A stretch of 64,000 nt of DNA from Paenibacillus phytorum. GTDB lineage: Bacteria > Bacillota > Bacilli > Paenibacillales > NBRC-103111. Shown here piece after piece: positions 8,773-17,261 of the stretch. The stretch covers positions 1 to 64,000 of the forward strand of contig NZ_WHOA01000025.1 of the NCBI RefSeq assembly GCF_013141715.1, read 5' to 3'. The translations under genes and the position numbers were made by a program. Every line of letters begins with the position of its first letter. Position 1 is the first letter of the stretch. The notes under the pieces were generated by a model. The model was not told the DNA's origin. It saw nothing but the letters and a program-made list of their open reading frames with translations, and searched no databases.

Positions 8773-9804
8773 ATGAAATATGTGCATTTGGATTCCGTTG
8801 AGCCGGGTCAATTTCTGGGCCGAACGATATTTGCCAGCAATGGAGCTATTTTGCTTTCAGAAGATGTGCAATTAACGGTGTTTATGATTAACACGCTTAA
8901 CCGAATCGGAGTCACAATGATTTACATCAAAGACCCGAACCTAGAGGATGTAGAAATCCCGGAAATCCTTTCGGATGAAACCAAACGTATCGTTATGCAG
9001 CAAATGGGCCAAACGTTCGCGGCTATCCAGTCAGGTAAGGAATTTAACTCGCGTGCTATGAGTATTTCGATTAATACGCTGCTGGATGAAATCATGAAGA
9101 ATCGTGATGTACTCGTGCAGTTGACGGATATTCGTACGGAGGATAACAAGATGTATGTCCATGCAACGAATGTCTGTATGATGGCCGTGCTCATTGGGAT
9201 TAATATGGGATTCAATGGAACCCAATTGAAGGAGCTCGCCATTGGTGCGCTTCTTCATGATGTGGGTAAGCTGGAGCTTGTTTGCGATGATGAGTCGCCC
9301 GACATGAAGAAGCATCATACTTGGCGCGGCTTCGAGCTTCTGAAGAACAAGCGTGAATTCAGCCTGCTCATTGCCCATGTAGCCTTCCAGCATCATGAAA
9401 CGCTTAACGGCCAAGGGGTTCCAAGAGGACTTATGAGTGAAGATATTCATATTTATGCGAAAATTACGGCTGTAGCGAATATGTACGATAATCTGCTGTT
9501 TGATGTCTCCTTAGGGCGCCGTATGCTGCCGCATGAGGCTTGCGAGCATATGATGGCGGTAGCGGAGACCCAACTTGATCGCGATGTCTTGATCCAGTTT
9601 CTGAAAATCGTCTCGATCTATCCGACGGGAGCTTCCGTGCGTTTGTCCAATCGGGAGACCGGTGTTGTGGTTGGACAGCATAGAGGACTGCCAAGCCGTC
9701 CGATTGTGCGAATCGCGAAGCAAAATACGATGGATAAAGAGCTGGATATCACAGAAATTGATCTGGCCAAGCATACGACCATTTTTATCGAACAGGTTTT
9801 GTAA
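8773..9804 (+). CDS. HD-GYP-type domain protein with degenerate GYP motif
   Basis: Predicted cyclic-di-GMP phosphodiesterase of the HD-GYP family, 343 residues. An N-terminal region (~1-110) precedes the HD domain; the metal-binding pair is in LLHDVGK (His162-Asp163), followed by KKHHTWRGFELL and AFQHHETLNGQGVP. The hallmark GYP reads GVP here, so activity against cyclic di-GMP is uncertain. A C-terminal domain with YPTGASVRLSNRETGVVV is typical of the Bacillales form. ATG 8773 follows GTGGAGTGA by six bases; the in-frame GTG at 8764 lies inside that site. Confidence 0.85.
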   Translation: MKYVHLDSVEPGQFLGRTIFASNGAILLSEDVQLTVFMINTLNRIGVTMIYIKDPNLEDVEIPEILSDETKRIVMQQMGQTFAAIQSGKEFNSRAMSISINTLLDEIMKNRDVLVQLTDIRTEDNKMYVHATNVCMMAVLIGINMGFNGTQLKELAIGALLHDVGKLELVCDDESPDMKKHHTWRGFELLKNKREFSLLIAHVAFQHHETLNGQGVPRGLMSEDIHIYAKITAVANMYDNLLFDVSLGRRMLPHEACEHMMAVAETQLDRDVLIQFLKIVSIYPTGASVRLSNRETGVVVGQHRGLPSRPIVRIAKQNTMDKELDITEIDLAKHTTIFIEQVL

Positions 9805-9894
9805 TAAAGGGGTAGTCATTTGTAAAAAGATGAACAGAAATGATATGATAAGGCAAGCAATCGATACCAATTTGTACATGCAGGGGGCATAATT

Positions 9895-10104
9895 ATGTGG
9901 AGTTATCTGATTCCCATTCTCACGTTAATTGTTGGCTTGGTCGGTGGGTTCTTCATCGGCGTATTCTATTTAAAAAGACAGCTGGAATCCATGCAGAACA
10001 ATCCAGAAATGCTGCAAAAAATGGCCAAGCAAATGGGCTACAACATGAATAAGCAGCAGCTGAACAAAGCACAACAAATGATGAAAAACCAAAAGTGGAA
10101 ATAA
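9895..10104 (+). CDS. YneF family (UPF0154) small membrane protein
   Basis: 69-residue protein with one N-terminal membrane helix (YLIPILTLIVGLVGGFFIGVF) and a basic, glutamine- and methionine-rich cytoplasmic tail. The tail motif NPEMLQKMAKQMG is diagnostic of the UPF0154/YneF family, which has no firm function. The ribosome site AGGGGG lies upstream of the ATG. Confidence 0.88.
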   Translation: MWSYLIPILTLIVGLVGGFFIGVFYLKRQLESMQNNPEMLQKMAKQMGYNMNKQQLNKAQQMMKNQKWK

Positions 10105-10110
10105 AACGTG

Positions 10111-10135
10111 GGGTTAGAATAACCCTTCAAAAGGG
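10111..10135 (+). terminator. Two overlapping hairpins after the yneF-type gene
   Basis: GGGTTA-GAA-TAACCC (10111-10125) and CCCTT-CAA-AAGGG (10123-10135) share the CCC at 10123-10125, so only one can form at a time. The following T run is weak (CTTTG). It may be a poor terminator or a switch. Confidence 0.4.
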
Positions 10136-10182
10136 CTTTGCTGTTTAACCGTACGAACGGTGGGCAGCACGAGCCCTTCCTA

Positions 10183-10216
10183 ATATGGGGATCTTTGAGT
10201 GTAGCTCAAAGTAGGA
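10183..10216. repeat. Dispersed palindromic repeat, GGGATCTTTGA type, copy 1
   Basis: Contains CTTTGAG-TGTAG-CTCAAAG (10193-10211) preceded by GGGGAT. It belongs to a family also at 15281-15344 (two copies) and 27544-27614 (two copies). It sits upstream of the TetR gene. Confidence 0.55.
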
Positions 10217-10248
10217 CATACCAGTACTATTCAGAGGTGGCTCAAGCG

Positions 10249-10827
10249 ATGGCTAGCAACAAAGACCGCATCATGGAAGCAGCCATGGATTTATTTCATG
10301 ATCATGGTTTCCAAGGAACGGGTCTGGAAGATATATTGACGAGCAGCGGGGTATGCAAAAGCAATTTTTACTACCATTTTAAAAGTAAAGAAGAATTAGG
10401 TTTGAAAGTTATTGAGCGCAAGGTGCAGGAGATGCGGCAATCTGTGATGGAGCCTAGTTTGGGAAATGCGCAATTATCGCCGAAGCAGCGGGTACTGGCA
10501 TTGTTTGAACGCATGCTGGCCTTTTGTGAGGAGCATGAGTGCCGCAGAGGCTGCTTCTTCGGTAATCTGGCCCTGGAGTTGAGTGATAGCTCTGAGGAGC
10601 TGCGTAAGCCGTTGAGCCGCTTTTTCAGGGAGTTGGAGGCTGAGGTAGAATCCTGTTTGCAGGAAGGTAAGAGACAAGGCGAGCTGCTGTTGCAGGGATT
10701 AACCCCTGTGGAACTGGCGACCCCGATCGTATCCCTTTTGCAGGGTGGGATGCTGCTCACCAAAACGCACAAAGACAGCAGAGCGCTGCGCGAAAGTATC
10801 AAGGTTTTGACCGTTTGTATAGGGTAG
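10249..10827 (+). CDS. TetR/AcrR-family transcriptional regulator
   Basis: 192-residue repressor-type protein. The N-terminal helix-turn-helix is at residues ~20-50 (GTGLEDILTSSGVCKSNFYYHFKSKEEL); the rest is the helical ligand-binding and dimer domain with a C-terminal part of the TetR_C type (GCFFGNLALELSD). I chose ATG 10249, eight bases after AGAGGTGG; the frame stays open to 10138 but that extension lacks a ribosome site and runs through a dispersed repeat. No obvious divergent target gene is present; folE follows 27 bp downstream. Ligand unknown. Confidence 0.85.
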   Translation: MASNKDRIMEAAMDLFHDHGFQGTGLEDILTSSGVCKSNFYYHFKSKEELGLKVIERKVQEMRQSVMEPSLGNAQLSPKQRVLALFERMLAFCEEHECRRGCFFGNLALELSDSSEELRKPLSRFFRELEAEVESCLQEGKRQGELLLQGLTPVELATPIVSLLQGGMLLTKTHKDSRALRESIKVLTVCIG

Positions 10828-10854
10828 AGGATAAGAAAGAGGAGTGATAAATAG

Positions 10855-11442
10855 ATGGCGTCTATTGACTACAAAAATGCAAGAGTTGCTGAGAATCGGG
10901 AGCTGATTGAACAGCATGTCCGAGAGATTTTAAGGCTGATTGGCGAAGATGTAGATCGGGAAGGCTTATTAGACACACCTGCTCGCGTAACCCGTATGTA
11001 TGAAGAAATTTTTTCGGGCTATGAGGCGAATCCACGCGATGTGATGGGTGTAACTTTTGATGAACAGCACGAAGAGCTGGTTATTATTAAGGATATTATT
11101 TATTACAGTCAATGCGAGCATCATATGGCGCCCTTTTTCGGGAAAGTGCATGTAGGGTACTTGCCTAGCGGAAAAGTGGCTGGACTTAGCAAATTTGCTC
11201 GTCTGGTTGATGTGATCACTCGTAAGCTGCAGGTGCAGGAGCGGATTACTTCAGAAATCGCCGACATTCTAGACGATGTGCTGAAGCCGCACGGGGTCAT
11301 GGTTGTTGTTGAGGGAGAACATATGTGCATGTGCTCCAGAGGCGTGAAGAAATACGGAAGTCAAACGATTACCTCAGCTGTTCGCGGTTCTTTCCGCTCA
11401 GACTCGACACTTCGTGCCGAGTTTCTGTCTTTGTTAAAATAA
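10855..11442 (+). CDS. folE: GTP cyclohydrolase I
   Basis: Zinc enzyme converting GTP to 7,8-dihydroneopterin triphosphate, the first step of folate synthesis (and of queuosine precursors in many bacteria); 195 residues. Zinc ligands are in SQCEHHMAPFFGKVHVGY and HMCMCSRGVKKYGSQT, and the substrate pocket in GLSKFARLVD. AGGAGTGATAAATAG precedes the ATG. A strong terminator follows. Its presence close to queG is noted, but the two are not in one operon. Confidence 0.95.
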   Translation: MASIDYKNARVAENRELIEQHVREILRLIGEDVDREGLLDTPARVTRMYEEIFSGYEANPRDVMGVTFDEQHEELVIIKDIIYYSQCEHHMAPFFGKVHVGYLPSGKVAGLSKFARLVDVITRKLQVQERITSEIADILDDVLKPHGVMVVVEGEHMCMCSRGVKKYGSQTITSAVRGSFRSDSTLRAEFLSLLK

Positions 11443-11455
11443 GCAATGCGTACGA

Positions 11456-11500
11456 GGGATGTGCATGGAGACAATAGTCTTGTGCATCATCCCTTTTTTT
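11456..11500 (+). terminator. Terminator of folE
   Basis: GGGATG-TGCA pairs with TGCA-(T)-CATCCC, followed by seven T. Confidence 0.8.
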
Positions 11501-11579
11501 GTTCAGGAAGTGCGGCATGACTTGTTGCGAGGTAGACGATATAGTATTATTTTACCACATAAGAAAGTTTGAGATGTTC

Positions 11580-11700
11580 AGACCTCGAGAGAGGTTTTCT
11601 CAGTAGATAAGAAAGTATAAGTTTTATACTTTTGCTTCGCATCTACCTTGACAAACGCGCTCGTCCCAGAAGGACGACGGAGTCGTTTATCCTTGCATAA
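11580..11700 (+). repeat. Multi-hairpin intergenic element between folE and the dGTPase gene
   Basis: The 400-bp gap 11443-11842 holds no gene. It contains in series ACCTC-GAGA-GAGGT (~11582-11595), AAAGTATAA-GTT-TTATACTTT (11612-11632), CGTCC-CAGAA-GGACG (11662-11676) and ACGAC-GGA-GTCGT. The last 47 bases (11651-11697) match 24347-24393 upstream of uvsE, including a shared TTTATCCTTGCA. It may be a structured RNA or dispersed repeat; no known riboswitch class was recognised. Confidence 0.5.
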
Positions 11701-11842
11701 TTCAAGATCCCCAAGGGACTATCGTACATGCTTTAGCATAAACTGATAGGAAGAATGCTGAGGTATACGGAGTAGCTGATTTGAACAAAGAGAGTAAGAA
11801 CTATACCGGGGGTCCGGCAACAGCACTAGAGGAGGTAAGCTT

Positions 11843-13162
11843 ATGAACAACATACGAAAATATCGGCCAGGTGAGGCCGGTTCCTCTAAATTGAGTGAAG
11901 AACGGGATGAATTTGAGCGGGATTATGCGAGGTTAATCCAATCTCCGACCTTTCGTCGGCTGCAGGGGAAGTCGCAAGTGTTTGGCGCAGGATCAGGTGA
12001 TTACTATCGAACACGTCTAACCCATTCGCTCGAAGTTGCCCAAATCGCTAGAGAAGTGGCGAAGCGGTTAGAACGGACGAATCCTTTTTTGAGTAAAAGA
12101 GAGCATCCTGGCTTGATCATTGATCCTACCGTCGTCGAGTGTGCGTCGATTGCTCACGACTTCGGTCACCCGCCATTCGGGCATAAAGGGGAAGAGGTTC
12201 TGAATCATATTCTGATGAGGGATCATGGCTTAAAATATGAAGGCAACGCCCAAAATTTCCGTATCCTGATGTTTCTCGAAAAAAGAGCAGGCAGTGAAAG
12301 CGGCCTGGATCTTACAGCTGCGGTACTTCTTGGAATTAATAAGTATCCATTTTTGATCGAGGAAGAAGGCCGACTTAAGGGTGTTTATGCCTCGGAGTGG
12401 GAAATCATTCGTGATCTGCGTTCGCAATGGAACATGCCTGAGGGCTGTTCGACCTTGGAAGCACAATTGATGGATTTATGCGACGATATCGCGTACTCCA
12501 CCCATGATATTGAAGATGGTATTCGTGCTGGCAAAATTCAAATGAACGCAACCTTTTTTGAGGATCAAAGACTGATGCGTCATGTGGTCATGGAAATATT
12601 AAATGATCCCAACAAGCATAAATTCGGCTGGGAGCAAGTCAATATCGAGCAAATGGTCAGACAAGTTCTGTCGGACTACTTGGAGCAGTGGGAGCAAATT
12701 TTCTCAGAGTGCAACGGGGAAGAATCGCGTACGCGCAGAGAGATGAAAGCCCGCTGGGTGAACTCTTTCGCGAGTAGTTTGGACATTCTGGATGACCCTG
12801 ACCGAGGCTGGAAAAAGGTTGCCCTCGTGAAAGACGGCGCTGAGGATATGAATCTGCTGCGCACGATGGAAATTCTCAAGAAGCTTGCGTGGGTCACGCT
12901 GATCAAAGACTTCCGTGTGCTGCGCCTGCAAAAACGCAGCGAGATCATCGTCGAGCGCCTGTGGGACAGCTTCATCGACAAGGACAAGGGGCAGTGGATC
13001 ATGCCTCCCGACTGGATAGATAGCTACGAACGCCGTAATGCCGCCTGGAGCTGGCCGCGTTTCGTCGCGGATTACATTTCCGGGATGACCGACGCCTACG
13101 CGGAGAAAGTCTACGCCGAATTGTTCGCCAGCAAATCCGGCTCGATTTATGAGATGGATTAG
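11843..13162 (+). CDS. dGTP triphosphohydrolase-like HD protein
   Basis: 439-residue member of the dGTPase branch of the HD superfamily; members cut dNTPs to deoxynucleoside and tripolyphosphate. Visible motifs are TRLTHSLEVAQIARE, the HD pair in ASIAHDFGHPPFGHKGEE and YEGNAQNFRIL. AGAGGAGG lies ahead of the ATG. It is monocistronic and followed by the 112-bp repeat array. Codon use becomes clearly GC-rich over the last ~370 bp (12770-13140). Whether the substrate is dGTP or other nucleotides cannot be told. Confidence 0.88.
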   Translation: MNNIRKYRPGEAGSSKLSEERDEFERDYARLIQSPTFRRLQGKSQVFGAGSGDYYRTRLTHSLEVAQIAREVAKRLERTNPFLSKREHPGLIIDPTVVECASIAHDFGHPPFGHKGEEVLNHILMRDHGLKYEGNAQNFRILMFLEKRAGSESGLDLTAAVLLGINKYPFLIEEEGRLKGVYASEWEIIRDLRSQWNMPEGCSTLEAQLMDLCDDIAYSTHDIEDGIRAGKIQMNATFFEDQRLMRHVVMEILNDPNKHKFGWEQVNIEQMVRQVLSDYLEQWEQIFSECNGEESRTRREMKARWVNSFASSLDILDDPDRGWKKVALVKDGAEDMNLLRTMEILKKLAWVTLIKDFRVLRLQKRSEIIVERLWDSFIDKDKGQWIMPPDWIDSYERRNAAWSWPRFVADYISGMTDAYAEKVYAELFASKSGSIYEMD

Positions 13163-13245
13163 TTGGGGGTTAAGATTCAGACCCCAAGTGGCTGATTGGA
13201 CCAGCATAATACCTTCTGTTGTAAAAAGTGATTGATTAACCACAG

Positions 13246-13785
13246 AAGAATGCTGAGAGAGCCGAAATGGACTTCTCATCGCCGGAAAAGTAGCAAAGTG
13301 TTGCTGAGAAGTCCGAAAAGGACTCTCGGAGCCAGAAGGATGCTGGTTAACCAACAAATGAATGCTGAGAGAGCCGAAATGGACTTCTCATCGCCGAAAA
13401 AGTAGCCAAGTGTTGCTGAGAAGACCGAAAAGGACTTCTCAGAGCCAGAAGGATGCTTGTTAACCACAAATGAATGCTGAGAGAGCCGAAATGGACTTCT
13501 CATCGCCGGAAAAGTAGCCAAGTGTTGCTGAGAAGTCCGAAAAGGACTTCTCGGAGCAGAAGGATGCTGGTTAACCGACAAATGAATGCTGAGAGAGCCG
13601 AAATGGACTTCTCATCGCCGGAAAAGTAGCCAAGTGTTGCTGAGAAGTCCGAAAAGGACTTCTTGGAGTCAGAAGGATGCTGGTTAACCGACAAATGTAA
13701 GCTAAGAGAGCCGAAATGGACTTCTCATCGCCGGAAAAGTAGCCAAGTGTTGCCGAGAAGTCCGAAAGGGACTTCTCGGTGCTTT
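13246..13785. repeat. Five tandem copies of a 112-bp non-coding repeat
   Basis: The marker GCCGAAATGG starts at 13261, 13373, 13485, 13597 and 13710, so the period is 112, 112, 112 and 113 bp. Each unit carries a nine-pair hairpin, GAGAAGTCC-GAAAA-GGACTTCTC (damaged by one base in copy 1), plus a second GGACTTCTC earlier in the unit that could compete for the same strand. A degenerate partial unit precedes copy 1 at ~13200. Open frames on the minus strand are by-products: 112 is not a multiple of three, and they switch frame between units. Confidence 0.85.
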
Positions 13786-13848
13786 AGATGCTTGGAGTAG
13801 CTAAATAGCAAGTCCGGTACAATTGGCAGGTGTTTGGAGTCATAACGA

Positions 13849-13888
13849 AGAAGCGGAAAGAGGTCCAATAAATAGGGCTTCTTTTTTT
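13849..13888 (+). terminator. Terminator-like hairpin after the repeat array
   Basis: AGAAGC (13849-13854) pairs with GCTTCT (13877-13882) followed by a long T run. The 13786-14021 stretch otherwise shows nothing recognisable. Confidence 0.5.
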
Positions 13889-14021
13889 GATGATGCGATA
13901 AAGTTAAAATATGAGTGTCTACACAAGAAGAGGGTAAATGGACAAAATGGTGATGATTTAGACCGTTAAAGCGGAGTGTCGCAGGAGGTTGGAAACTTTC
14001 GGCAGAAACAAGCCGGTACAG

Positions 14022-14052
14022 AAAAAAAAATATCGGCCCACGAGGGGCCGAT
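14022..14052 (-). terminator. Terminator of the hydrolase gene
   Basis: ATCGGCCC-ACGAG-GGGCCGAT (14032-14052) with nine A on the left, giving a U tract on the minus strand. It abuts the stop codon. Confidence 0.85.
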
Positions 14053-14053
14053 T

Positions 14054-15073
14054 TTATAGGGAGGAGGGAATACCAAGGTTAGCTTGCATAGGAGTGGTCG
14101 TGATACCGTTAAGGAAATTCATCGTTCGGCGCATATACGTTTTCGGCTCTGCTCGGTACAGCAGCTCATGCTGCGCTTTTGGGATAATCCACAGCTTGGA
14201 TTGGGAGTCTTTTTGCTGCTTGAACATATCCTCTACCATGCCATAGGGTGCTTTGTAATCTTCCGTACCATGGATGAAGAAAATCGGCATCGGATAAGCT
14301 GTTGAAGTTACTTTGTTGTAAGGGACTTCTTGCAAGCTTACGCCATTGAGCAAAGGGAAGAATAAGCGTACGAGCGGTAGAGATGGAAATTTTGGCACAT
14401 TAACGACTTGCTTCATATTATGATAGAGTGTGTCTGGATTGAGCAAAAAAGTGCTGTCCAGAATCATCCCCGAAATATCATTGCCACTTAGAAGAGCAGT
14501 CTGTAGTGCTGTTCCTGCTCCCATAGAGAAGCCCCAAATATAAATAGGACCGCTGGATACCTGCTTGATATAATGGATGGCGCCAAGCAGCTCTTGCGAT
14601 TCTTGAATGCCGCCAGTCATAATTCGTTTACTGTTAGGGTGCACATAACCATAGTCGAACATGAGTACATTGTAGTTTTGCAAATGAAGTTCGCGGGCTA
14701 AGTTGTAAATGGGAACCCAAAGTTCTTCGCGATTGCCGCCGTAACCATGGGAGAAGATGACGGTTTTGTCGGATTTTCCAGGTATAAACCAACCGTCTAG
14801 GTTTGACGTGCCATTCAGACTTGGGAAGGTCACACTGCTGTAAGGAAGACCAACGGCTCTCATCGGATCCGAATGAAGCGGGTCAATATGCGGCCGAGCT
14901 AGTGTCCATGCAATATAGGCGTGAAAACCAAGAAGTAAAGAAGTGCATAGGATTAGGAATGAAGTGAGGATGGTGAAAACCAGCCTTTTTTTGCGTAAAA
15001 GCGGTCGGGTGACCACTTGCTCCAGTGTGGGTTGTAGTGAACCAGTTCCAGGGGATAGAGATGTTGTTGACAT
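14054..15073 (-). CDS. Membrane-anchored alpha/beta hydrolase
   Basis: 339-residue serine hydrolase with one N-terminal membrane segment (residues ~30-55) that probably leaves the catalytic domain outside the cell. The oxyanion block FSHGYGGN, the nucleophile elbow GFSMGAGTA, the acid in HGTEDYKAP and the histidine in KAQHELLYR form a complete triad. It resembles the BEM46/YqkD-like group; the substrate is unknown. GGAGGG lies about nine bases before the ATG. It is divergent from the iclR gene, which might or might not control it. Confidence 0.82.
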   Translation of the reverse strand: MSTTSLSPGTGSLQPTLEQVVTRPLLRKKRLVFTILTSFLILCTSLLLGFHAYIAWTLARPHIDPLHSDPMRAVGLPYSSVTFPSLNGTSNLDGWFIPGKSDKTVIFSHGYGGNREELWVPIYNLARELHLQNYNVLMFDYGYVHPNSKRIMTGGIQESQELLGAIHYIKQVSSGPIYIWGFSMGAGTALQTALLSGNDISGMILDSTFLLNPDTLYHNMKQVVNVPKFPSLPLVRLFFPLLNGVSLQEVPYNKVTSTAYPMPIFFIHGTEDYKAPYGMVEDMFKQQKDSQSKLWIIPKAQHELLYRAEPKTYMRRTMNFLNGITTTPMQANLGIPSSL

Positions 15074-15280
15074 CGTAGTACCCTCCCTCCATTAAAATTA
15101 GTGTGATTATGCTGCTGCGGGTTAGAGGTTAAAGGGAGAATAAATTATTTAAATATTCAGATAAGTGTTCTATTAACTTAATATTATTCTGAATGCGCTT
15201 ACAAGTCAATGAGGTTGCGCTAATTGTAAGCCCTTTGTAATCGTCCTGTAACAATGAGAAAACGGCCGTTTGACCATATA

Positions 15281-15344
15281 TAGGGATCTTTGGTCTTGAC
15301 CAAAGTCTCTCCTCCATAGGGATCTTGGTGACCAAAGTCTCTCC
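15281..15344. repeat. Dispersed palindromic repeat, GGGATCTTTGA type, copies 2 and 3
   Basis: Copy 2 (15281-15313) has a perfect eight-pair stem CTTTGGTC-TT-GACCAAAG between TAGGGAT and TCTCTCC. Copy 3 (15316-15344) has the same borders but a shortened stem. The remainder of 15074-15351 shows no gene. Confidence 0.65.
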
Positions 15345-15351
15345 TTTACGG

Positions 15352-15402
15352 TTTACACGAGTTTCGTTATACTGATTATAACTGAGTTTCATATAGTGAA
15401 AC
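15352..15402 (+). promoter_or_regulatory. iclR promoter with two adjacent palindromic operators
   Basis: A promoter-like TTTACA (15352-15357), 17 bp, then ATTATA (15375-15380). Overlapping and following it are two perfect inverted repeats of the same geometry: GTTATA-N5-TATAAC (15366-15382) and GTTTCA-N5-TGAAAC (15386-15402). They start 20 bp apart, i.e. on the same face of the helix. Autoregulation by the IclR protein is the natural inference. Confidence 0.6.
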
Positions 15403-15433
15403 TTTTTCACACGGATGAAAGTGGTGAAAAACG

Positions 15434-16177
15434 ATGGAAGATGGCAAGCTGACGGTGCGTGCTGTAGAGCGCGCTTTAGATATTATGCTTTGTTTCACCG
15501 GGGCGTCGGAATTGACGCTGACCGAAATAGCAAGTCGTGCTGGGCTTCACAAAAGCACGGTACACCGACTTCTGGCGTCCCTAGAAGGCAAAGGCTTCAT
15601 CATGCGCGATGGCTCGACAGATAAATACAGACTCGGTTATCGGTTATGGGAGTTGTCCGCTAACCTCTCCAAAGAGGGAGACCCCGGCGTTATTCTGCTG
15701 CCGGAAATGGAACGGCTGCGCGATCAACTCGGCGAGACGATCTCGCTGTACGTGCAGGACGGCCTGGTGCGCGTACGCGTCCAAGCCGTTCAGAGCAACC
15801 ACGCCATTCGCCGCGTTGCCCCTGTCGGGGCGAGAATGCCCTTATACGTCGGCGCCTCGAGCAAGGTGCTCGTCGCCTTCGCTGAGCCAGCGCTGCAGGA
15901 ACAGCTTCTAGCCTCGGCCGATTGGCCGACTGGGCTAGATAAGACTGCGTTCCTACAGCAGCTCAGCGACACACGACGCGCAGGCTTCGCCACGAGCGTC
16001 GAAGAGCGTGAACCCGGTGCGGCGGCTGTGTCCGCACCGGTTCTGGACCGCGGCGGCCGGCTTGTCGCCGCCCTCGCGGTCTCTGGTCCAGCGAACCGGC
16101 TTACGCTGGAGCTGATGCAAGAGCAGGCGCCGCTCATTGTGGAGGCGGCGCGTCGTATGGGAACGATGCTGCGCTAG
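15434..16177 (+). CDS. IclR-family transcriptional regulator
   Basis: 247-residue regulator. The N-terminal winged helix-turn-helix (residues ~8-60, LTLTEIASRAGLHKSTVHRL) is followed by the IclR effector domain (from ~75, with GETISLYVQDG and GVRVQAVQS-like strands). The start follows GGTGA. The effector half is very GC-rich (15660-16180), unlike the first half. It probably binds the palindromes in its own promoter; one of them is nearly identical to a palindrome in the acnA leader, so acnA is a candidate target. The effector is unknown. Confidence 0.85.
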   Translation: MEDGKLTVRAVERALDIMLCFTGASELTLTEIASRAGLHKSTVHRLLASLEGKGFIMRDGSTDKYRLGYRLWELSANLSKEGDPGVILLPEMERLRDQLGETISLYVQDGLVRVRVQAVQSNHAIRRVAPVGARMPLYVGASSKVLVAFAEPALQEQLLASADWPTGLDKTAFLQQLSDTRRAGFATSVEEREPGAAAVSAPVLDRGGRLVAALAVSGPANRLTLELMQEQAPLIVEAARRMGTMLR

Positions 16178-16189
16178 CGCATCGTCCTT

Positions 16190-16255
16190 TTGAGCGGCTT
16201 CGTGCTGGCGCGAAGCCGCGGCCCTACCCGTCATCCGTCGTCGGGATGACGGATG
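16190..16255 (+). terminator. Double hairpin after iclR
   Basis: GCGGCTTCG...CGAAGCCGC (~16194-16219) and GTCATCC-GTCGTC-GGGATGAC follow the stop codon. The T run after the second hairpin is short. Confidence 0.5.
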
Positions 16256-16304
16256 CTTTGCTTCTAGGAGGTCATACTAGAAGAGGGAAAGGGAGTGGCA
16301 AGTG

Positions 16305-17210
16305 ATGAATAAGACAGCCTCGATGCTGGCGATCTGGATCAGTCTTGCCAGTAATATCGTGCTGACCGCCATCAAAATCATCGTCGGCCTCAATTTTAAA
16401 AGCCAAGTGCTTATCGCCGACGGCATCCATAACGCGGGTGATGTCATAGCGACCGCAACGGCTTATAGCTCGATGCGCGTCTCCTCCAAACCAGCGGATG
16501 TTGATCATCCTTACGGGCATGGCAAAGCCGAGGTGCTCGGAGCCTTCATTGTCGCTATCATCTTAGGTGGAGCAGCCATTTACATGGGCTACCACTCTAT
16601 TCATGCGCTATTTGAGCCAGCTGGAGAGGCGCATATTATTGCATTTATCGCGGCGATCATCTCGCTAGTTTGGAAGCAGATTCTTTATGTCTACACGAAA
16701 CGCATCGGCAATAGGGTCAATAGCAAAGGATTAATAGCCACTGCGTATGACCATTTGGCTGATGTATATGCTTCGATTGCGGCTTCGATTGGCATAGGTT
16801 TAGCTTTAATCGGGGATCACTACAACTATGGCATATTGGCTTACGGCGACCCCGTGGCTGGTATCATCGTTTCTTTTTTAGTGTTGAAATTGGCGTACGA
16901 AATGGGTAGCGAGTCATTCGACATTCTCATGGAGCGCAGTGTAAGTACTGTATACATTGAACAATACGCGGCATTGATCCGATCTGTACCAGAGGTCAAA
17001 CGAATCGACCGCCTACGCGCACGCGAGCACGGTCATTACATATTAGTTGACGCCAGACTTGCTGTTTCGGGGAAATTAACCATCCAAGAAGGCCATGACA
17101 TTAGCCGCCTTATTAAGCAAAAGATCAAGGAAGCGCATAGTGATGTGGATGAGGTGCTGGTTCATTTGAATCCTTGGTATGAGGAGTCAACTAAATCAGG
17201 CGGTAACTGA
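16305..17210 (+). CDS. Cation diffusion facilitator (divalent metal efflux)
   Basis: 301-residue metal/proton antiporter of the CDF family, with about six membrane helices in the first 210 residues and a cytoplasmic C-terminal dimer domain. Metal-site motifs are ADGIHNAGDV in helix 2, DHPYGHGKAE in the first loop and AYDHLADVYAS in helix 5. Zinc, manganese, cobalt or iron are possible substrates. GGGAGTGG lies six bases before ATG 16305; the GTG at 16302 is directly adjacent. It ends in a bidirectional terminator shared with the convergent sleB. Confidence 0.88.
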   Translation: MNKTASMLAIWISLASNIVLTAIKIIVGLNFKSQVLIADGIHNAGDVIATATAYSSMRVSSKPADVDHPYGHGKAEVLGAFIVAIILGGAAIYMGYHSIHALFEPAGEAHIIAFIAAIISLVWKQILYVYTKRIGNRVNSKGLIATAYDHLADVYASIAASIGIGLALIGDHYNYGILAYGDPVAGIIVSFLVLKLAYEMGSESFDILMERSVSTVYIEQYAALIRSVPEVKRIDRLRAREHGHYILVDARLAVSGKLTIQEGHDISRLIKQKIKEAHSDVDEVLVHLNPWYEESTKSGGN

Positions 17211-17261
17211 TCTTAACTCTTGATCTAATCTCTTGAGCCACCAATTCCCATATCTATGTAA

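Noticed and set aside
11700..11842. T-box or known riboswitch before the dGTPase gene
   Set aside because: No GGGTGGNACCGCG-like T-box sequence or other known aptamer signature was found; only generic hairpins are present.
13276..13694. Minus-strand repeat proteins (MSVNQHPS... frames) over the 112-bp array
   Set aside because: The unit is 112 bp, so frames shift between copies. There is no consistent ribosome site, and the hairpin arms explain the conservation.
15129..15410. 93-residue minus-strand frame upstream of iclR
   Set aside because: It runs through the dispersed repeats and both iclR operators, and has no ribosome site.
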